From positions 2,790,001 to 2,854,000 of the forward strand of contig NC_015554.1 of assembly GCF_000213655.1 (NCBI RefSeq): DNA of 64,000 bases, read 5' to 3'. Numbering within the stretch: position 1 is the first letter of the stretch; each line of letters starts with the position of its first letter. This document shows, piece after piece, positions 47,344 through 57,408 of the stretch. The position numbers were made by a program, and so were the translations under genes. The stretch is from Alteromonas naphthalenivorans. GTDB taxonomy: Bacteria > Pseudomonadota > Gammaproteobacteria > Enterobacterales > Alteromonadaceae. Under the pieces are notes generated by a model that searched no databases, was not told the DNA's origin, and was given only the letters and a program-made list of their open reading frames with translations.

Positions 47344-49905
47344 TTAGAAAGTGTAAACACCTCTCAGGTAATAGAAACCGCCATTGATACCGATGGGAGA
47401 CGTAGTCGGATACAACGAACCTGCAATACCTGCATACTGCGTGTTTTCATCTGGGTACTCATCAAACGCGTTTTTCGCACCCACTGTTACGGTCAGCTCT
47501 TCTGTGAAGTTATAAGCCATTTCCAAATCAATCGTGATTTCAGACCCTACTTTATCGATAGGTAGTGCTGAATCTAGGTGATCTTCATAGATGCTACCGA
47601 AATAGTTTAGGCGAGCTAGGAAGCGCCAGTCACCATTCGTATGGTTAGCTGTTGCACTGTAGCGTACTGCCGGAAGGTTATCTTCCAACATGCGGATGCG
47701 TTCAGCTGAAATATTATCAGATGCTCTATCTACTTCGGTGGACGTCCAGTTGTACGCGAGCGAGAACTTAGTTTCGCCTTCGAACATATCCATGCTGTAG
47801 TTTGCTACCACATCAAGACCTTCGGTTGTGGTATCGAAGTCATTGGTAAAGAAACTAATTTCACTAAAGCTAGACGCATCACTGATGCCTTGATCAAGCA
47901 AAATCGCTATATCTTCATCAGTAAGCGCAATACCAGAAGCGGTACTGATACGGTCAGTAAGTTCAATGTTGTAGTAATCAGCAGTAACGAACAAACCGTT
48001 ATCGAAGTCTGCCACTACACCAAAGGTAATACTTTCAGATTCTTCCGGAGTAAGCTGCTCACCACCTTTAAGCTGTGACACAGGATCGGTAGGTGGAAGC
48101 GTAGCACGGTCGATAAGCTTGCCATCAGTACCAAATGCTGTGGTTACGTTACGTACGTTACTTTGTCCTAATGTAGGTGCTTTAAAGCCAGTTGAGAAAG
48201 CACCACGGAACGCGATGTTTTCAAGCGCTTGCCAGCGGAACGCCACTTTACCTTTAGTGGTATCACCAAAGTCTGAGTAATCTTCGTAACGAATAGCACC
48301 CGCTAACATAAAGGTCTCAGTGATGTACGCTTCTGCATCTACGTAGAACGCGATGTTATGACGCGATACTAAGCCTTGGCTGTTTGCCGCTAAACCAGGG
48401 AAACCATTTGAACCAATACCAAAGCCTTGTGACGCTAGAGGACCAATTTCATAAGATGCAGTATCACCGGCAAAACTCTCGTAGCTTTCATGACGGTATT
48501 GGAAACCACTTGCTACAAATAACGGCTCATACAAACCAATTTCAAAAGGCTTAGTGAAATCTACGTCAAGGGTTTGCTCTGATTGCGTATAACGACCAGG
48601 GCTAAACTCGAACGGAGTATCGGGACCAAGTGATGGGTTGATGGTGTTGCTGATAACAAAATCAACTTCGTTTTCACCTAAGTTCAAACTTACGTCATAA
48701 GTGATGTCGTTCGCTAATTCACCACGGGTTCCGAATACCAATGACATATCGGTAACCGTTCCACCGAAACGCGGTGTGAAACCACCTGGCAATATTTCGT
48801 TGAACGCAAAACAATCGGGGTTATTAGCCACTTCATTGATGTAGCGTTCGTTAGTTAATACGTTGTCGCCAGGGATGATGTCGGTAGGGCAGTTACCTGA
48901 AAGGTCGTCGGTTAAGTCACCAACCAATAGGGAACCGTCATCAGCCGCGTAAACACCGCCACGAGTGTGCGGGTTACGGTAGTAGAAACCACCTTCCACT
49001 TCACGCTCAGCGAAGTTACCGAACATATAGGCTTCTGCGGTATCACTTAGCTCTAACCCTAGGTTAGCGAAAAGTTTGTAGTCGTGTTTAATTTCAGGCG
49101 AACCCCAAATTTGTGCAGGGTCGGCAACGAAAGTATTGCCAGCAGCGACTAACGCAGCTGCATCATCACGCTGAACACTTCGAGAAGTATCATCGGCAGT
49201 ACGGTATTCTGCAGAAAGGTTAATGAAACCTTTATCAGATAACGGCATACCAATATTACCAGACAGCTGAATCATGTCGCCGTCACCTTCGTAATACGAA
49301 CCGTAGCGAGCTTCAAATGAGCCGCCTTCTGACGCATCGTTTAATACGAAGTTAATAACACCGGCAATGGCGTCTGAACCATACTGCGCCGCAGCGCCGT
49401 CTCGTAATACTTCAATTTGCTTTAATGCCGCTGCTGGAATAACCGAGATATCTGGGCCTTGTGCACCATCAGACAAGCCACCACCTAGAAATGTGATTAC
49501 CGCAGAACGGTGACGACGCTTACCGTTTACTAGCACAAGCGTGTGATCTGATGCCATACCACGAAGGTTAGCAGGACGAACTAGGGTAGATGCATCATTA
49601 ATAGGTTGGTCGTTAACGTTAAACGACGGAACAACCGTTTGCATCATAGAGACAACATCGGTGGCACCCTGATTTTTAAACTCTTCATCAGAGATAATAT
49701 CGATAGGTACCGCAGATTCAGCGACAGAACGTGGCGCTGCGCGTGAACCTACAATGGCGATTTGTTCATAATCTTCTGCGTTCGCTTCTGCTGCATCTGC
49801 CGCCTCTTGGGCGTGCACTGGCGCAATGGCCATAACAGAAAATGCCGCTGACGCAGCAAGTACGCCTCGAACGTGTTTGGTCAATAAAGACAAAGATGTA
49901 TTCAT
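47344..49905 (-). CDS. TonB-dependent receptor without STN domain
   Basis: Outer-membrane transporter of about 853 residues from the ATG at 49905, which has GGGA upstream (the frame extends to 49935). The signal peptide ends near HAQEAA. There is no STN domain; the plug starts directly with EQIAIVGSRAAPRSVAES. The barrel ends in GGFYYLRGVYTF, with terminal Phe as expected. Extended stretches match the receptor at 42359-45373 (VLVNGKRRHRSAVITFLGGG, PDISVIP, QIEVLRDGAAAQYGSDAIAG), so the two are paralogues. Substrate unknown. A large inverted repeat lies upstream. Confidence 0.94.
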   Translation of the reverse strand: MNTSLSLLTKHVRGVLAASAAFSVMAIAPVHAQEAADAAEANAEDYEQIAIVGSRAAPRSVAESAVPIDIISDEEFKNQGATDVVSMMQTVVPSFNVNDQPINDASTLVRPANLRGMASDHTLVLVNGKRRHRSAVITFLGGGLSDGAQGPDISVIPAAALKQIEVLRDGAAAQYGSDAIAGVINFVLNDASEGGSFEARYGSYYEGDGDMIQLSGNIGMPLSDKGFINLSAEYRTADDTSRSVQRDDAAALVAAGNTFVADPAQIWGSPEIKHDYKLFANLGLELSDTAEAYMFGNFAEREVEGGFYYRNPHTRGGVYAADDGSLLVGDLTDDLSGNCPTDIIPGDNVLTNERYINEVANNPDCFAFNEILPGGFTPRFGGTVTDMSLVFGTRGELANDITYDVSLNLGENEVDFVISNTINPSLGPDTPFEFSPGRYTQSEQTLDVDFTKPFEIGLYEPLFVASGFQYRHESYESFAGDTASYEIGPLASQGFGIGSNGFPGLAANSQGLVSRHNIAFYVDAEAYITETFMLAGAIRYEDYSDFGDTTKGKVAFRWQALENIAFRGAFSTGFKAPTLGQSNVRNVTTAFGTDGKLIDRATLPPTDPVSQLKGGEQLTPEESESITFGVVADFDNGLFVTADYYNIELTDRISTASGIALTDEDIAILLDQGISDASSFSEISFFTNDFDTTTEGLDVVANYSMDMFEGETKFSLAYNWTSTEVDRASDNISAERIRMLEDNLPAVRYSATANHTNGDWRFLARLNYFGSIYEDHLDSALPIDKVGSEITIDLEMAYNFTEELTVTVGAKNAFDEYPDENTQYAGIAGSLYPTTSPIGINGGFYYLRGVYTF

Positions 49906-50021
49906 AGTGGTTTCCCGGGATTTTCCCCCTGTCACCTCTACGCTTTCATAAACGTAATAAGTGCAGCGAGTGATAGTTATTTTATACCTTTAACGCTGAC
50001 CATATACTTGTCAGCACCCAC

Positions 50022-50050
50022 GTTTTATAAGATGTAAACTCTTATAAAAC
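50022..50050. promoter_or_regulatory. 11-bp inverted repeat upstream of the second TonB receptor gene
   Basis: GTTTTATAAGA (50022-50032) and TCTTATAAAAC (50040-50050) are perfect inverted arms with a 7-base spacer, 117-145 bases before the receptor start. A smaller dyad, GCTGAC / GTCAGC, lies at 49995-50015. A candidate operator; the half-site TTTTATAAGA recurs at 45454-45463 upstream of the other receptor. Confidence 0.6.
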
Positions 50051-50166
50051 AAACGTTTTTGGACAAAATAATTATTTATTTTCAAACCATAGAGGATTTT
50101 GTTTTCTGGTCTGTCTATTAGTATTTACGGGAATTGAAAGTGGTGTGATTTTGCGGGGTTTTAATC

Positions 50167-50191
50167 AAAAAAGCCGGCTAATTGCCGGCTT
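50167..50191 (-). terminator. Rho-independent terminator of grxD
   Basis: AAGCCGGC / GCCGGCTT with a 5-nt loop; on the minus strand it is followed by six Ts, just after the grxD stop. Confidence 0.92.
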
Positions 50192-50198
50192 TCTAATC

Positions 50199-50549
50199 TT
50201 ATTCTTCAGTCTTGTGTTTCTCTGCCGTTTCTTTAATTAACGGCTGCAATTCGTTTTGTTGAAACATTTCCATGATAATGTCACAACCACCAACTAACTC
50301 GCCGTCTACCCATAATTGCGGGAAAGTTGGCCAGTTCGCATACTTTGGTAGTTCAGCGCGAATATCTGGATTTTGCAAAATGTCTACATACGCAAACGGT
50401 TCACCACAGCCCATTAGTGCTTGTGATGCTTGTGAAGAAAAACCACAACTTGGCAGTTTAGGAGAACCCTTCATATATAAAAGAATAGGGTTTTCTTCAA
50501 TTTGTTGCTTAATTCTGTCTACGGTGGATTGAGTTTCAGTGTTATCCAT
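50199..50549 (-). CDS. grxD: Monothiol glutaredoxin Grx4 type
   Basis: A 116-residue CGFS-type glutaredoxin that carries a [2Fe-2S] cluster and supplies it to apoproteins, often with BolA. The active-site CGFS has Cys at residue 35, and YMKGSPKLPSCGFS, WPTFPQLWVDGELVGGCD are family signatures. The ATG has AGGACC-like spacing upstream. Next to sodB in the opposite orientation, with 510 bases between the starts. Confidence 0.96.
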   Translation of the reverse strand: MDNTETQSTVDRIKQQIEENPILLYMKGSPKLPSCGFSSQASQALMGCGEPFAYVDILQNPDIRAELPKYANWPTFPQLWVDGELVGGCDIIMEMFQQNELQPLIKETAEKHKTEE

Positions 50550-51059
50550 CAGGTCCTCTCAGCGGAAAAGTTATTCCCTATAAGTGGGAATGAGCGTGTA
50601 GAATTCAAGGGTAATATTATCATAGTTTCTTTCATGGGTTTATACTCACCGCATCTGAAAGGGATATTTATATAACCCGTGGTGCCCACGACAATTGTGG
50701 ATAGCAGTAGTCTTATATAGCGTAGTCGCATTGGTAAGATGAAAGTGATCTTATATCCAATGCTGATATTACTTACTATCAGTACTCTCGTTTCTATCGT
50801 TTGCAAAGTAGCGGCTACGCAGCATAACCTAGCATTCATGATATGGGGATTTGAAAGGCAATTATTATAACTAGACAAGAATTTAGAATTTTCATAAATT
50901 TGTCATTGAGTTATACAAATTTGCCCCTACATCTACAGCATGCTTTTGCTATTATAAAATAAGCATCTTAGATAAAGTATTTATACAGGCTCGTTGAACA
51001 GGCATTGCGAGCTTAAATTAACGTTGTTTAAAAAACATTAAACCAACATGGAGACCGAT
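50550..51059. other. Divergent region between grxD and sodB
   Basis: 510 bases with no credible gene; a 109-codon minus-strand frame abutting grxD shows no domain or ribosome site. It must hold the promoters of both genes. Near sodB the DNA is AT-rich (TATAAAAT at about 50956). No Fur or IscR box was confidently recognised. Confidence 0.5.
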
Positions 51060-51641
51060 ATGGCTTTTGAATTACCAGCATTACCATACGAAAAAAATGC
51101 ACTTGAACCGCATATTTCTTCTGAAACGCTGGACTATCACTACGGCAAGCATCACGCTACTTACGTAACTAAATTAAACGGTTTAGTTGAAGGTACTGAT
51201 TTGGAAAGCAAAAGCCTAGAAGAGATCATCAAGTCTTCTGAAGGTGGCGTTTTCAACAATGCAGCACAAGTTTGGAACCACACGTTCTACTGGAACTGCT
51301 TAAGTCCAAATGGCGGCGGCGAACCTACTGGTGCACTAGCTGACGCAATTAATGCAAAATGGGGCTCATTCGCTGACTTCCAAGCAGCATTCAATGATAA
51401 AGCAGTGAACAACTTTGGCTCTAGCTGGACTTGGTTAGTTAAAGCGGCTGACGGTTCTCTAGACATCGTGAATACAAGTAACGCCGAAACACCAATTTCT
51501 GGTGACGAGCTTACACCTGTATTGACGGTTGACCTTTGGGAACACGCTTACTACATCGATTACCGTAACGTACGTCCTAAGTACCTAGAAAACTTCTGGG
51601 CACTTGCTAACTGGGAATTTGCTAGCGCGAACTTCGCGTAA
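51060..51641 (+). CDS. sodB: Iron superoxide dismutase
   Basis: Converts superoxide to hydrogen peroxide and oxygen in the cytoplasm. The 193-residue length is that of SodB. Metal ligands: H27 (DYHYGKHH), His in WNHTFYW (about 74), Asp and His in DLWEHAYYIDYRN. NNAAQVWNHTFYWNCL and the NGGGEPTG stretch favour iron over manganese. The ATG at 51060 follows GGAG; the frame extends four codons upstream. The terminator follows immediately. Confidence 0.97.
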   Translation: MAFELPALPYEKNALEPHISSETLDYHYGKHHATYVTKLNGLVEGTDLESKSLEEIIKSSEGGVFNNAAQVWNHTFYWNCLSPNGGGEPTGALADAINAKWGSFADFQAAFNDKAVNNFGSSWTWLVKAADGSLDIVNTSNAETPISGDELTPVLTVDLWEHAYYIDYRNVRPKYLENFWALANWEFASANFA

Positions 51642-51660
51642 TCATTTTCAGACAAATTCA

Positions 51661-51685
51661 AAAACCCGCTTAGGCGGGTTTTTTT
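51661..51685 (+). terminator. Rho-independent terminator of sodB
   Basis: AAAACCCGC / GCGGGTTTT with a TTAG loop, followed by Ts, 20 bases after the stop. Confidence 0.94.
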
Positions 51686-51882
51686 ATGCCCATTATTTAA
51701 TAATATACAGACTTTTAAGTAATACTAATGGGGGTATTTGACTCAATTTTAACGAAAAAATTCCATTTTTCGTTAGATCAAACATTTCACGTCTATACAA
51801 AAGTTTACTATGATTTTTGTTTCCTATTTCTAAATACCGACTAAGCTGAAATTACGGGCAACCGTTTTTTTAAGAGGTATTC

Positions 51883-53805
51883 ATGGGTATTTTCGAACAT
51901 TACCAAAACCGATACGAAGAACGAAAGCAGGAAGAGTTTACCATTGAGGAGTTCCTTGAGATTTGCAAGGACGACACAGCAGCTTATGCAAATGCTGCTG
52001 AGCGATTGCTCAGTGCCATTGGCGAGCCTCAAATGATAGACACCGCGACGGACCCCGCACTGAGTCGCATATTTTCAAACCGCGTGATTTCTCGCTACCC
52101 CGCGTTTAATGAATTTTATGGTATGGAAGAAGCTATTGAGCAAATAGTCTCTTACCTAAAACATGCCGCACAGGGGTTAGAAGAGAAGAAACAAATTCTT
52201 TATTTATTGGGGCCTGTAGGTGGAGGTAAATCGTCGTTAGCTGAACGTTTAAAAGAACTGATGCAACATGTGCCGATTTATACCATTAAAGGCTCTCCGG
52301 TAAATGACCACCCTTTTTGCTTATTTGACGCCGAAGAAGACGGACATCTACTTGAGCAAGAATATGGTATTCCTAAACGCTACCTAAAAACCATTATGTC
52401 GCCGTGGGCACGTAAGCGTCTGCACGAATTTAATGGTGACATTACTCAATTTAAAGTTGTGCGTGTCTACCCTTCTGTGCTTGATCAGGTGGGTATTGCG
52501 AAAACTGAACCTGGCGATGAGAACAACCAAGATATTTCAGCCTTGGTAGGTAAGGTAGATATTCGCCGGTTAGAACAATACGCACAGAACGACCCAGATG
52601 CTTATAGCTATTCAGGCTCACTGTGTAAAGCGAACCAGGGGTTGATGGAATTCGTAGAAATGTTTAAGGCGCCAATTAAAGTGCTACATCCACTACTTAC
52701 TGCCACCCAAGAAGGTAACTATAATCCTACGGAAGGCTTTTCAGCGTTGCCTTTCGATGGCCTGATTTTAGCCCACTCAAATGAGTCAGAATGGCAAACC
52801 TTCAGAAACAACAAGAATAACGAAGCCTTTTTAGACCGCGTTTACATTGTTAAAGTGCCCTACTGTTTGCGTGTAAGTGAAGAGATTCATATCTACCGTA
52901 AGCTGCTAGATAGCAGTGAACTTAAAGGGGCACCGTGCGCACCAGATACCTTGGAATGCTTAGCGCAGTTCACTGTGCTATCTCGATTAAAAGAACCTGA
53001 AAACTCGAGTTTGTTCTCAAAAATGCGGGTTTATGATGGGGAAAGCTTGAAAGACACCGATCCTAAAGCGAAGTCATACCAAGAATACCGCGACTATGCA
53101 GGCGTAGATGAAGGCATGGAAGGGTTGTCCACTCGCTTTGCCTTTAAAATACTATCCCGTGTGTTTAACTTCGATCATCAAGAAGTGGCTGCCAACCCTG
53201 TGCATTTGTTTTATGTGCTTGAAAGGCAGATTGAACGTGAACAATTTCCACCTGATTTAAGTGAGCAATATTTAGAGTTCTTAAAAGGCTATCTGATACC
53301 AAAATATGTTGAATTTATTGGTAAGGAAATTCAGACCGCGTATTTAGAATCTTACTCAGAATACGGGCAGAATCTTTTCGACCGCTATGTCACCTATGCA
53401 GACTTTTGGATCCAAGATCAGGAGTATCGTGACCCTGAAACCGGTCAACTTTTTGACCGCGCGTCGCTAAATGCTGAACTTGAGAAAACCGAAAAGCCTG
53501 CGGGAATTAGCAACCCTAAAGACTTCCGTAATGAGATAGTGAATTTCGTACTTCGTGCACGAGCCAACAATGGTGGTAAAAACCCATCGTGGACGAGTTA
53601 TGAAAAATTACGCACTGTGATTGAAAAGAAAATGTTTTCCAACACGGAAGATTTGCTGCCAGTTATTTCGTTTAATACAAAAGGGTCGGCCGACGAACAG
53701 AAAAAGCATGACGACTTTGTAAATCGAATGACGGAAAAAGGCTATACACAAAAGCAAGTCAGACTATTGTGTGAGTGGTATTTACGAGTTCGTAAAGCCT
53801 CATAA
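51883..53805 (+). CDS. prkA: PrkA-family serine protein kinase/AAA+ protein (YeaG)
   Basis: A 640-residue cytoplasmic protein with an N-terminal AAA+ domain (Walker [10 protein letters not shown] at about 109-117) and a C-terminal PrkA kinase-like domain. [19 protein letters not shown] is the classic start. In enterobacteria YeaG/YeaH are induced in stationary phase and nitrogen stress, and PrkA is linked to sporulation in Bacillus. It is followed by a yeaH-like and a spoVR-like gene, a widely conserved trio whose exact function is still unclear. Confidence 0.95.
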   Translation: MGIFEHYQNRYEERKQEEFTIEEFLEICKDDTAAYANAAERLLSAIGEPQMIDTATDPALSRIFSNRVISRYPAFNEFYGMEEAIEQIVSYLKHAAQGLEEKKQILYLLGPVGGGKSSLAERLKELMQHVPIYTIKGSPVNDHPFCLFDAEEDGHLLEQEYGIPKRYLKTIMSPWARKRLHEFNGDITQFKVVRVYPSVLDQVGIAKTEPGDENNQDISALVGKVDIRRLEQYAQNDPDAYSYSGSLCKANQGLMEFVEMFKAPIKVLHPLLTATQEGNYNPTEGFSALPFDGLILAHSNESEWQTFRNNKNNEAFLDRVYIVKVPYCLRVSEEIHIYRKLLDSSELKGAPCAPDTLECLAQFTVLSRLKEPENSSLFSKMRVYDGESLKDTDPKAKSYQEYRDYAGVDEGMEGLSTRFAFKILSRVFNFDHQEVAANPVHLFYVLERQIEREQFPPDLSEQYLEFLKGYLIPKYVEFIGKEIQTAYLESYSEYGQNLFDRYVTYADFWIQDQEYRDPETGQLFDRASLNAELEKTEKPAGISNPKDFRNEIVNFVLRARANNGGKNPSWTSYEKLRTVIEKKMFSNTEDLLPVISFNTKGSADEQKKHDDFVNRMTEKGYTQKQVRLLCEWYLRVRKAS

Positions 53806-53848
53806 TGGGCTATTTACTCGTGGTTCACCCTATGACAAGCAGGTGGTT

Positions 53849-55135
53849 ATGGCGCATTTCATCGACCGAAGACTTAATAGTAAAGGCAAAAGCACGGTAA
53901 ACAGACAGCGCTTTATTAAACGCTACAAACAACAGATAAAGCGTGCTGTTACCGATGCTGTTGGTAAACGTTCTGTTACCGACCTAGACTCGGGCGAGCA
54001 GGTAAGCATTCCTACTCGCGATATTTCTGAACCTGTATTTCATACCGGAAAAGGGGGCAAGCGAGATATTGTCCACCCCGGTAATGACCAATTCATTGCA
54101 GGCGATAAAATTGACCGCCCACCAGGTGGCGCGGGTCACGGTTCTGGTGAAGGGGAAGCGGGTAATAGCGGCGACGGAGAAGATGAATTCGTTTTCTCCA
54201 TCTCAAAAGACGAATATTTAGATATTTTGTTCGACGACTTGGCGCTGCCTAATTTAAAGAAAACGCAGTTTGATAAAGTGATTCAACATGAAACCTATCG
54301 TGCTGGGTATCAAACTGACGGTGTGCCGAGTAACTTAGACATTGTTCGTTCCCTTAAGGGATCGGTGGCAAGACGAATTGCGTTAACCGGTTCTACCCGA
54401 AAGCGTATCAGAGAGTTAGAAGAACAGTTAGCCATACTAATGACTGCGCCTACTAACAATGCACTAGCCATTGAAGAGATTGAAAAAGAGCTCACACTAC
54501 TTAAAGCCAAAGTGGCTAAAGTCCCTTTTATCGACACCTTCGATTTACGTTTTAAAAACTACGACAAGCGCCCTATCCCAACGAGCAAAGCGGTGATGTT
54601 TTGTTTGATGGATGTTTCAGGCTCTATGGATCAAGCGACCAAAGATGTAGCAAAACGCTTCTATATTCTACTGTATTTATTTTTAACACGTACCTACGAA
54701 AATGTAGAGGTGGTGTATATCAGGCATCATACTCAAGCGAAAGAAGTCGACGAACAAGAGTTTTTTTACTCTCAAGAAACCGGCGGAACCATTGTTTCTA
54801 GCGCACTGAAGCTCATGGACGAGCTTGTTCGCGAACGGTTTAGCGATGGCAATTGGAATATCTATGCCGCTCAAGCGTCAGATGGCGATAACTGGGCCGA
54901 TGATTCGCCTTTATGTAGCTCACTTTTAGTTAATAACCTATTACCCGCCACCCGCTACTTTGCCTATATTGAAATAACCGAACGCCAACACCAAACCCTT
55001 TGGCGAGAATACGAAAAGGTCAGTCAATCTTTCGACAATATAGTATGTAAACACATTCAAACACCGGATGATATTTACCCTGTATTCAGAGAAATATTCA
55101 AGCGTACCGAGCAGTTGAGTACGCAAGGAGGTTAG
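53849..55135 (+). CDS. YeaH/YhbH family protein (DUF444), VWA-like
   Basis: A 428-residue cytoplasmic protein starting [20 protein letters not shown], the usual DUF444 N-terminus; the frame opens 26 codons earlier, inside prkA's end, but the ATG at 53849 with AGGTGG upstream fits the family. The second half has a VWA-like metal site ([10 protein letters not shown], a DxSxS MIDAS motif, about residue 252). A Gly-rich linker ([20 protein letters not shown]) precedes it. Partner of prkA and spoVR in the same operon. Confidence 0.94.
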   Translation: MAHFIDRRLNSKGKSTVNRQRFIKRYKQQIKRAVTDAVGKRSVTDLDSGEQVSIPTRDISEPVFHTGKGGKRDIVHPGNDQFIAGDKIDRPPGGAGHGSGEGEAGNSGDGEDEFVFSISKDEYLDILFDDLALPNLKKTQFDKVIQHETYRAGYQTDGVPSNLDIVRSLKGSVARRIALTGSTRKRIRELEEQLAILMTAPTNNALAIEEIEKELTLLKAKVAKVPFIDTFDLRFKNYDKRPIPTSKAVMFCLMDVSGSMDQATKDVAKRFYILLYLFLTRTYENVEVVYIRHHTQAKEVDEQEFFYSQETGGTIVSSALKLMDELVRERFSDGNWNIYAAQASDGDNWADDSPLCSSLLVNNLLPATRYFAYIEITERQHQTLWREYEKVSQSFDNIVCKHIQTPDDIYPVFREIFKRTEQLSTQGG

Positions 55136-55138
55136 CCC

Positions 55139-56653
55139 ATGTCTGTAAGTGCAACGCGTCAAAAACATAAATTAGGTGATGGCCCAGATTGGACGTTTTC
55201 GTTACTGACCGACTATGAAACAGAAATAGACCGTATTGCTAAAGCGTTTAAGCTAGACACCTACCCAAACCAAATTGAAGTTATTACCGCCGAACAAATG
55301 ATGGATGCCTATGCCAGCATAGGTATGCCGCTAAACTATACCCATTGGTCGTTTGGTAAAAAGTTTATTCAAACCGAACAACAGTACCGCAGAGGCCAAA
55401 TGGGCTTGGCCTATGAAATTGTGATCAATTCCGACCCTTGCATAGCGTATTTAATGGAAGAAAATACCATTACCATGCAAGCGTTGGTGATGGCCCATGC
55501 CTGCTATGGCCACAACTCTTTTTTTAAAGGTAACTACCTTTTTCAAACCTGGACAGATGCCAGTTCCATTATCGACTATTTGGTATTTGCCAAGAAGTAC
55601 ATTTCTAAATGTGAGCAAAAACACGGTGTAGAGGAAGTTGAGAACATTCTTGATTCTTGTCACGCCCTAATGAATTACGGTGTAGACCGATACAAAAGGC
55701 CACAAAAAATATCGCTTCAGGAAGAGAAAACCCGTCAAGAAGAACGTGCTCAGTATTTGCAGTCACAGGTTAATGAGCTGTGGCGAACCTTGCCGGACAA
55801 CCCTAAAAGTAAAGATACAAACACCCTACGTTTTCCTTCCGAGCCACAAGAGAACTTACTGTATTTCATTGAAAAGAATGCGCCACTGTTAGAACCCTGG
55901 CAACGCGAAATTGTGCGCATTGTGCGCAAGGTATCTCAGTACTTCTACCCACAAAAACAAACTCAAGTAATGAATGAAGGCTGGGCCTGTTTTTGGCATT
56001 ACCACATTCTAAATAAAATGTACGACGAGGGATTAGTCAGCGACCGCTTTATGATGGAGTTTTTGCACAGTCATTCCAGCGTAGTCATGCAGCCCGATTA
56101 CAACAGCCCATACTATTCTGGTATCAACCCTTATGCATTAGGGTTCTCGATGTTCATGGATATCAAACGGGTGTGCCAGTCTCCCACCAAAGAAGATTAT
56201 GAATACTTGCCAACTATCGCTGGTAAAGATTGGCTTGAAACCGTGCATTTCGCCATGCACAACTTTAAAGATGAAAGCTTTATTAGTCAGTTTTTGTCAC
56301 CCAAGCTAATGCGAGATTTCAAATTATTTGCCTTAGAGGACGACGCGAGTAATTCCTATGTAAGCGTCAGTGCTATTCACGATGAGAACGGCTATCGGAC
56401 CATTAGAGAAAAGCTCTCCGCCCAATATAATTTGAGTAATTTGGAGCCTAATATTCAGGTATATAACGTTGATGTAAGAGGCGATCGGTCTTTAACCCTT
56501 CGCTACGTTCCTCAACATGGTATTCCCTTAGGAAACTCCAAAGGTGAGGTTATGCGTCATCTTCATAGATTGTGGAAGTTTGATGTAAGACTTGAGCAAG
56601 AAAACAGTGCCGGGCTTCCTACCCTACTGGCCGAGTGTCGAACCAGTAAATGA
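55139..56653 (+). CDS. SpoVR family protein (YcgB-like)
   Basis: A 504-residue cytoplasmic protein. The family features are LGDGPDWTFSLLTDYETEI at the start, HWSFGKKF, MNEGWACFWHYHI with conserved His residues (about 280), and HSSVVMQPDYNSPYYSGINPYALG. Function in bacteria is unknown; SpoVR is involved in spore cortex formation in Bacillus. It starts three bases after the yeaH-like stop, making a prkA-yeaH-spoVR operon. Confidence 0.95.
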   Translation: MSVSATRQKHKLGDGPDWTFSLLTDYETEIDRIAKAFKLDTYPNQIEVITAEQMMDAYASIGMPLNYTHWSFGKKFIQTEQQYRRGQMGLAYEIVINSDPCIAYLMEENTITMQALVMAHACYGHNSFFKGNYLFQTWTDASSIIDYLVFAKKYISKCEQKHGVEEVENILDSCHALMNYGVDRYKRPQKISLQEEKTRQEERAQYLQSQVNELWRTLPDNPKSKDTNTLRFPSEPQENLLYFIEKNAPLLEPWQREIVRIVRKVSQYFYPQKQTQVMNEGWACFWHYHILNKMYDEGLVSDRFMMEFLHSHSSVVMQPDYNSPYYSGINPYALGFSMFMDIKRVCQSPTKEDYEYLPTIAGKDWLETVHFAMHNFKDESFISQFLSPKLMRDFKLFALEDDASNSYVSVSAIHDENGYRTIREKLSAQYNLSNLEPNIQVYNVDVRGDRSLTLRYVPQHGIPLGNSKGEVMRHLHRLWKFDVRLEQENSAGLPTLLAECRTSK

Positions 56654-56751
56654 TTGTACCTTTCACCTTCTGATATGCGGGGCAATCACTCATATGCACA
56701 TTCTTAGTTGCACACAGGAGCCTGACTTACTGCTGCAAAGGCAGGGGTATG

Positions 56752-57216
56752 TCAGGCATTCAGTGTTTTAATTGTTTGATTTGGCTTAGGCTCATCAAGA
56801 AAACCATTTTCAGAGGCGTAGAGAAACGCGTCATCGATACTCAGCACGTGAAAGCTGACGTAATCTTTGGCTCGTTCGGGTAGCATTTTAGCCAGTTGGT
56901 ATCGTTTGACGGGGTTAGTTTGGTATACATAAAACGTTGCTTTAACACCCTTTTCGTAACACCATATTCCGTATTCGGTAAACTTGTCCATGGCATCAAA
57001 TGTGGTCAAATCCCACTTATCCAATAACACGATATGCAGCCAACGCTTATTAAATTTTGACGATACTTCCTGCTTAACATCAGCAATATAGCTATTTGAT
57101 ATTTCAGTAGACCATTGACCGACTAATTCACTAATAAGTGTAGAGCCCACAATCTCAATGCTATAAGCGGCATGGGGAAACTTTTTATAACACACCATAT
57201 CAGAGCGTGTATTCAT
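56752..57216 (-). CDS. Hypothetical protein (STAS-like size and composition)
   Basis: A 154-residue soluble protein of unknown function. A pattern such as VGSTLISELVGQWSTEIS, then RWLHIVLLDKWDLTTFDAMD, then GVKATFYVYQTNPVKRYQLA resembles alternating strands and helices of SpoIIAA/STAS-like folds, but I could not assign a family. No signal peptide or membrane segment is present. It lies alone between the spoVR-like and MFS genes. Confidence 0.65.
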   Translation of the reverse strand: MNTRSDMVCYKKFPHAAYSIEIVGSTLISELVGQWSTEISNSYIADVKQEVSSKFNKRWLHIVLLDKWDLTTFDAMDKFTEYGIWCYEKGVKATFYVYQTNPVKRYQLAKMLPERAKDYVSFHVLSIDDAFLYASENGFLDEPKPNQTIKTLNA

Positions 57217-57408
57217 GCTAACACTCCTCTTTAATACAAGAAGAATGCTGACAATAAAGCCTATATCTATGGCGCAGAGTATCGCTCCATGATGCCATCG
57301 ATTCTTCCTACCTTTTTCGTGTTGCGTCTCTCACAGTATAGTCAGTTATTGTAAGTAGGCTAATTTTTGGCAGCGCTTTTGAACAATAGTCTTTGATAAG
57401 AATAACTT

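Noticed and set aside
50549..50878. 109-codon minus-strand frame abutting grxD
   Set aside because: No ribosome site, no recognisable domain and skewed composition; it covers the grxD and sodB promoter region.
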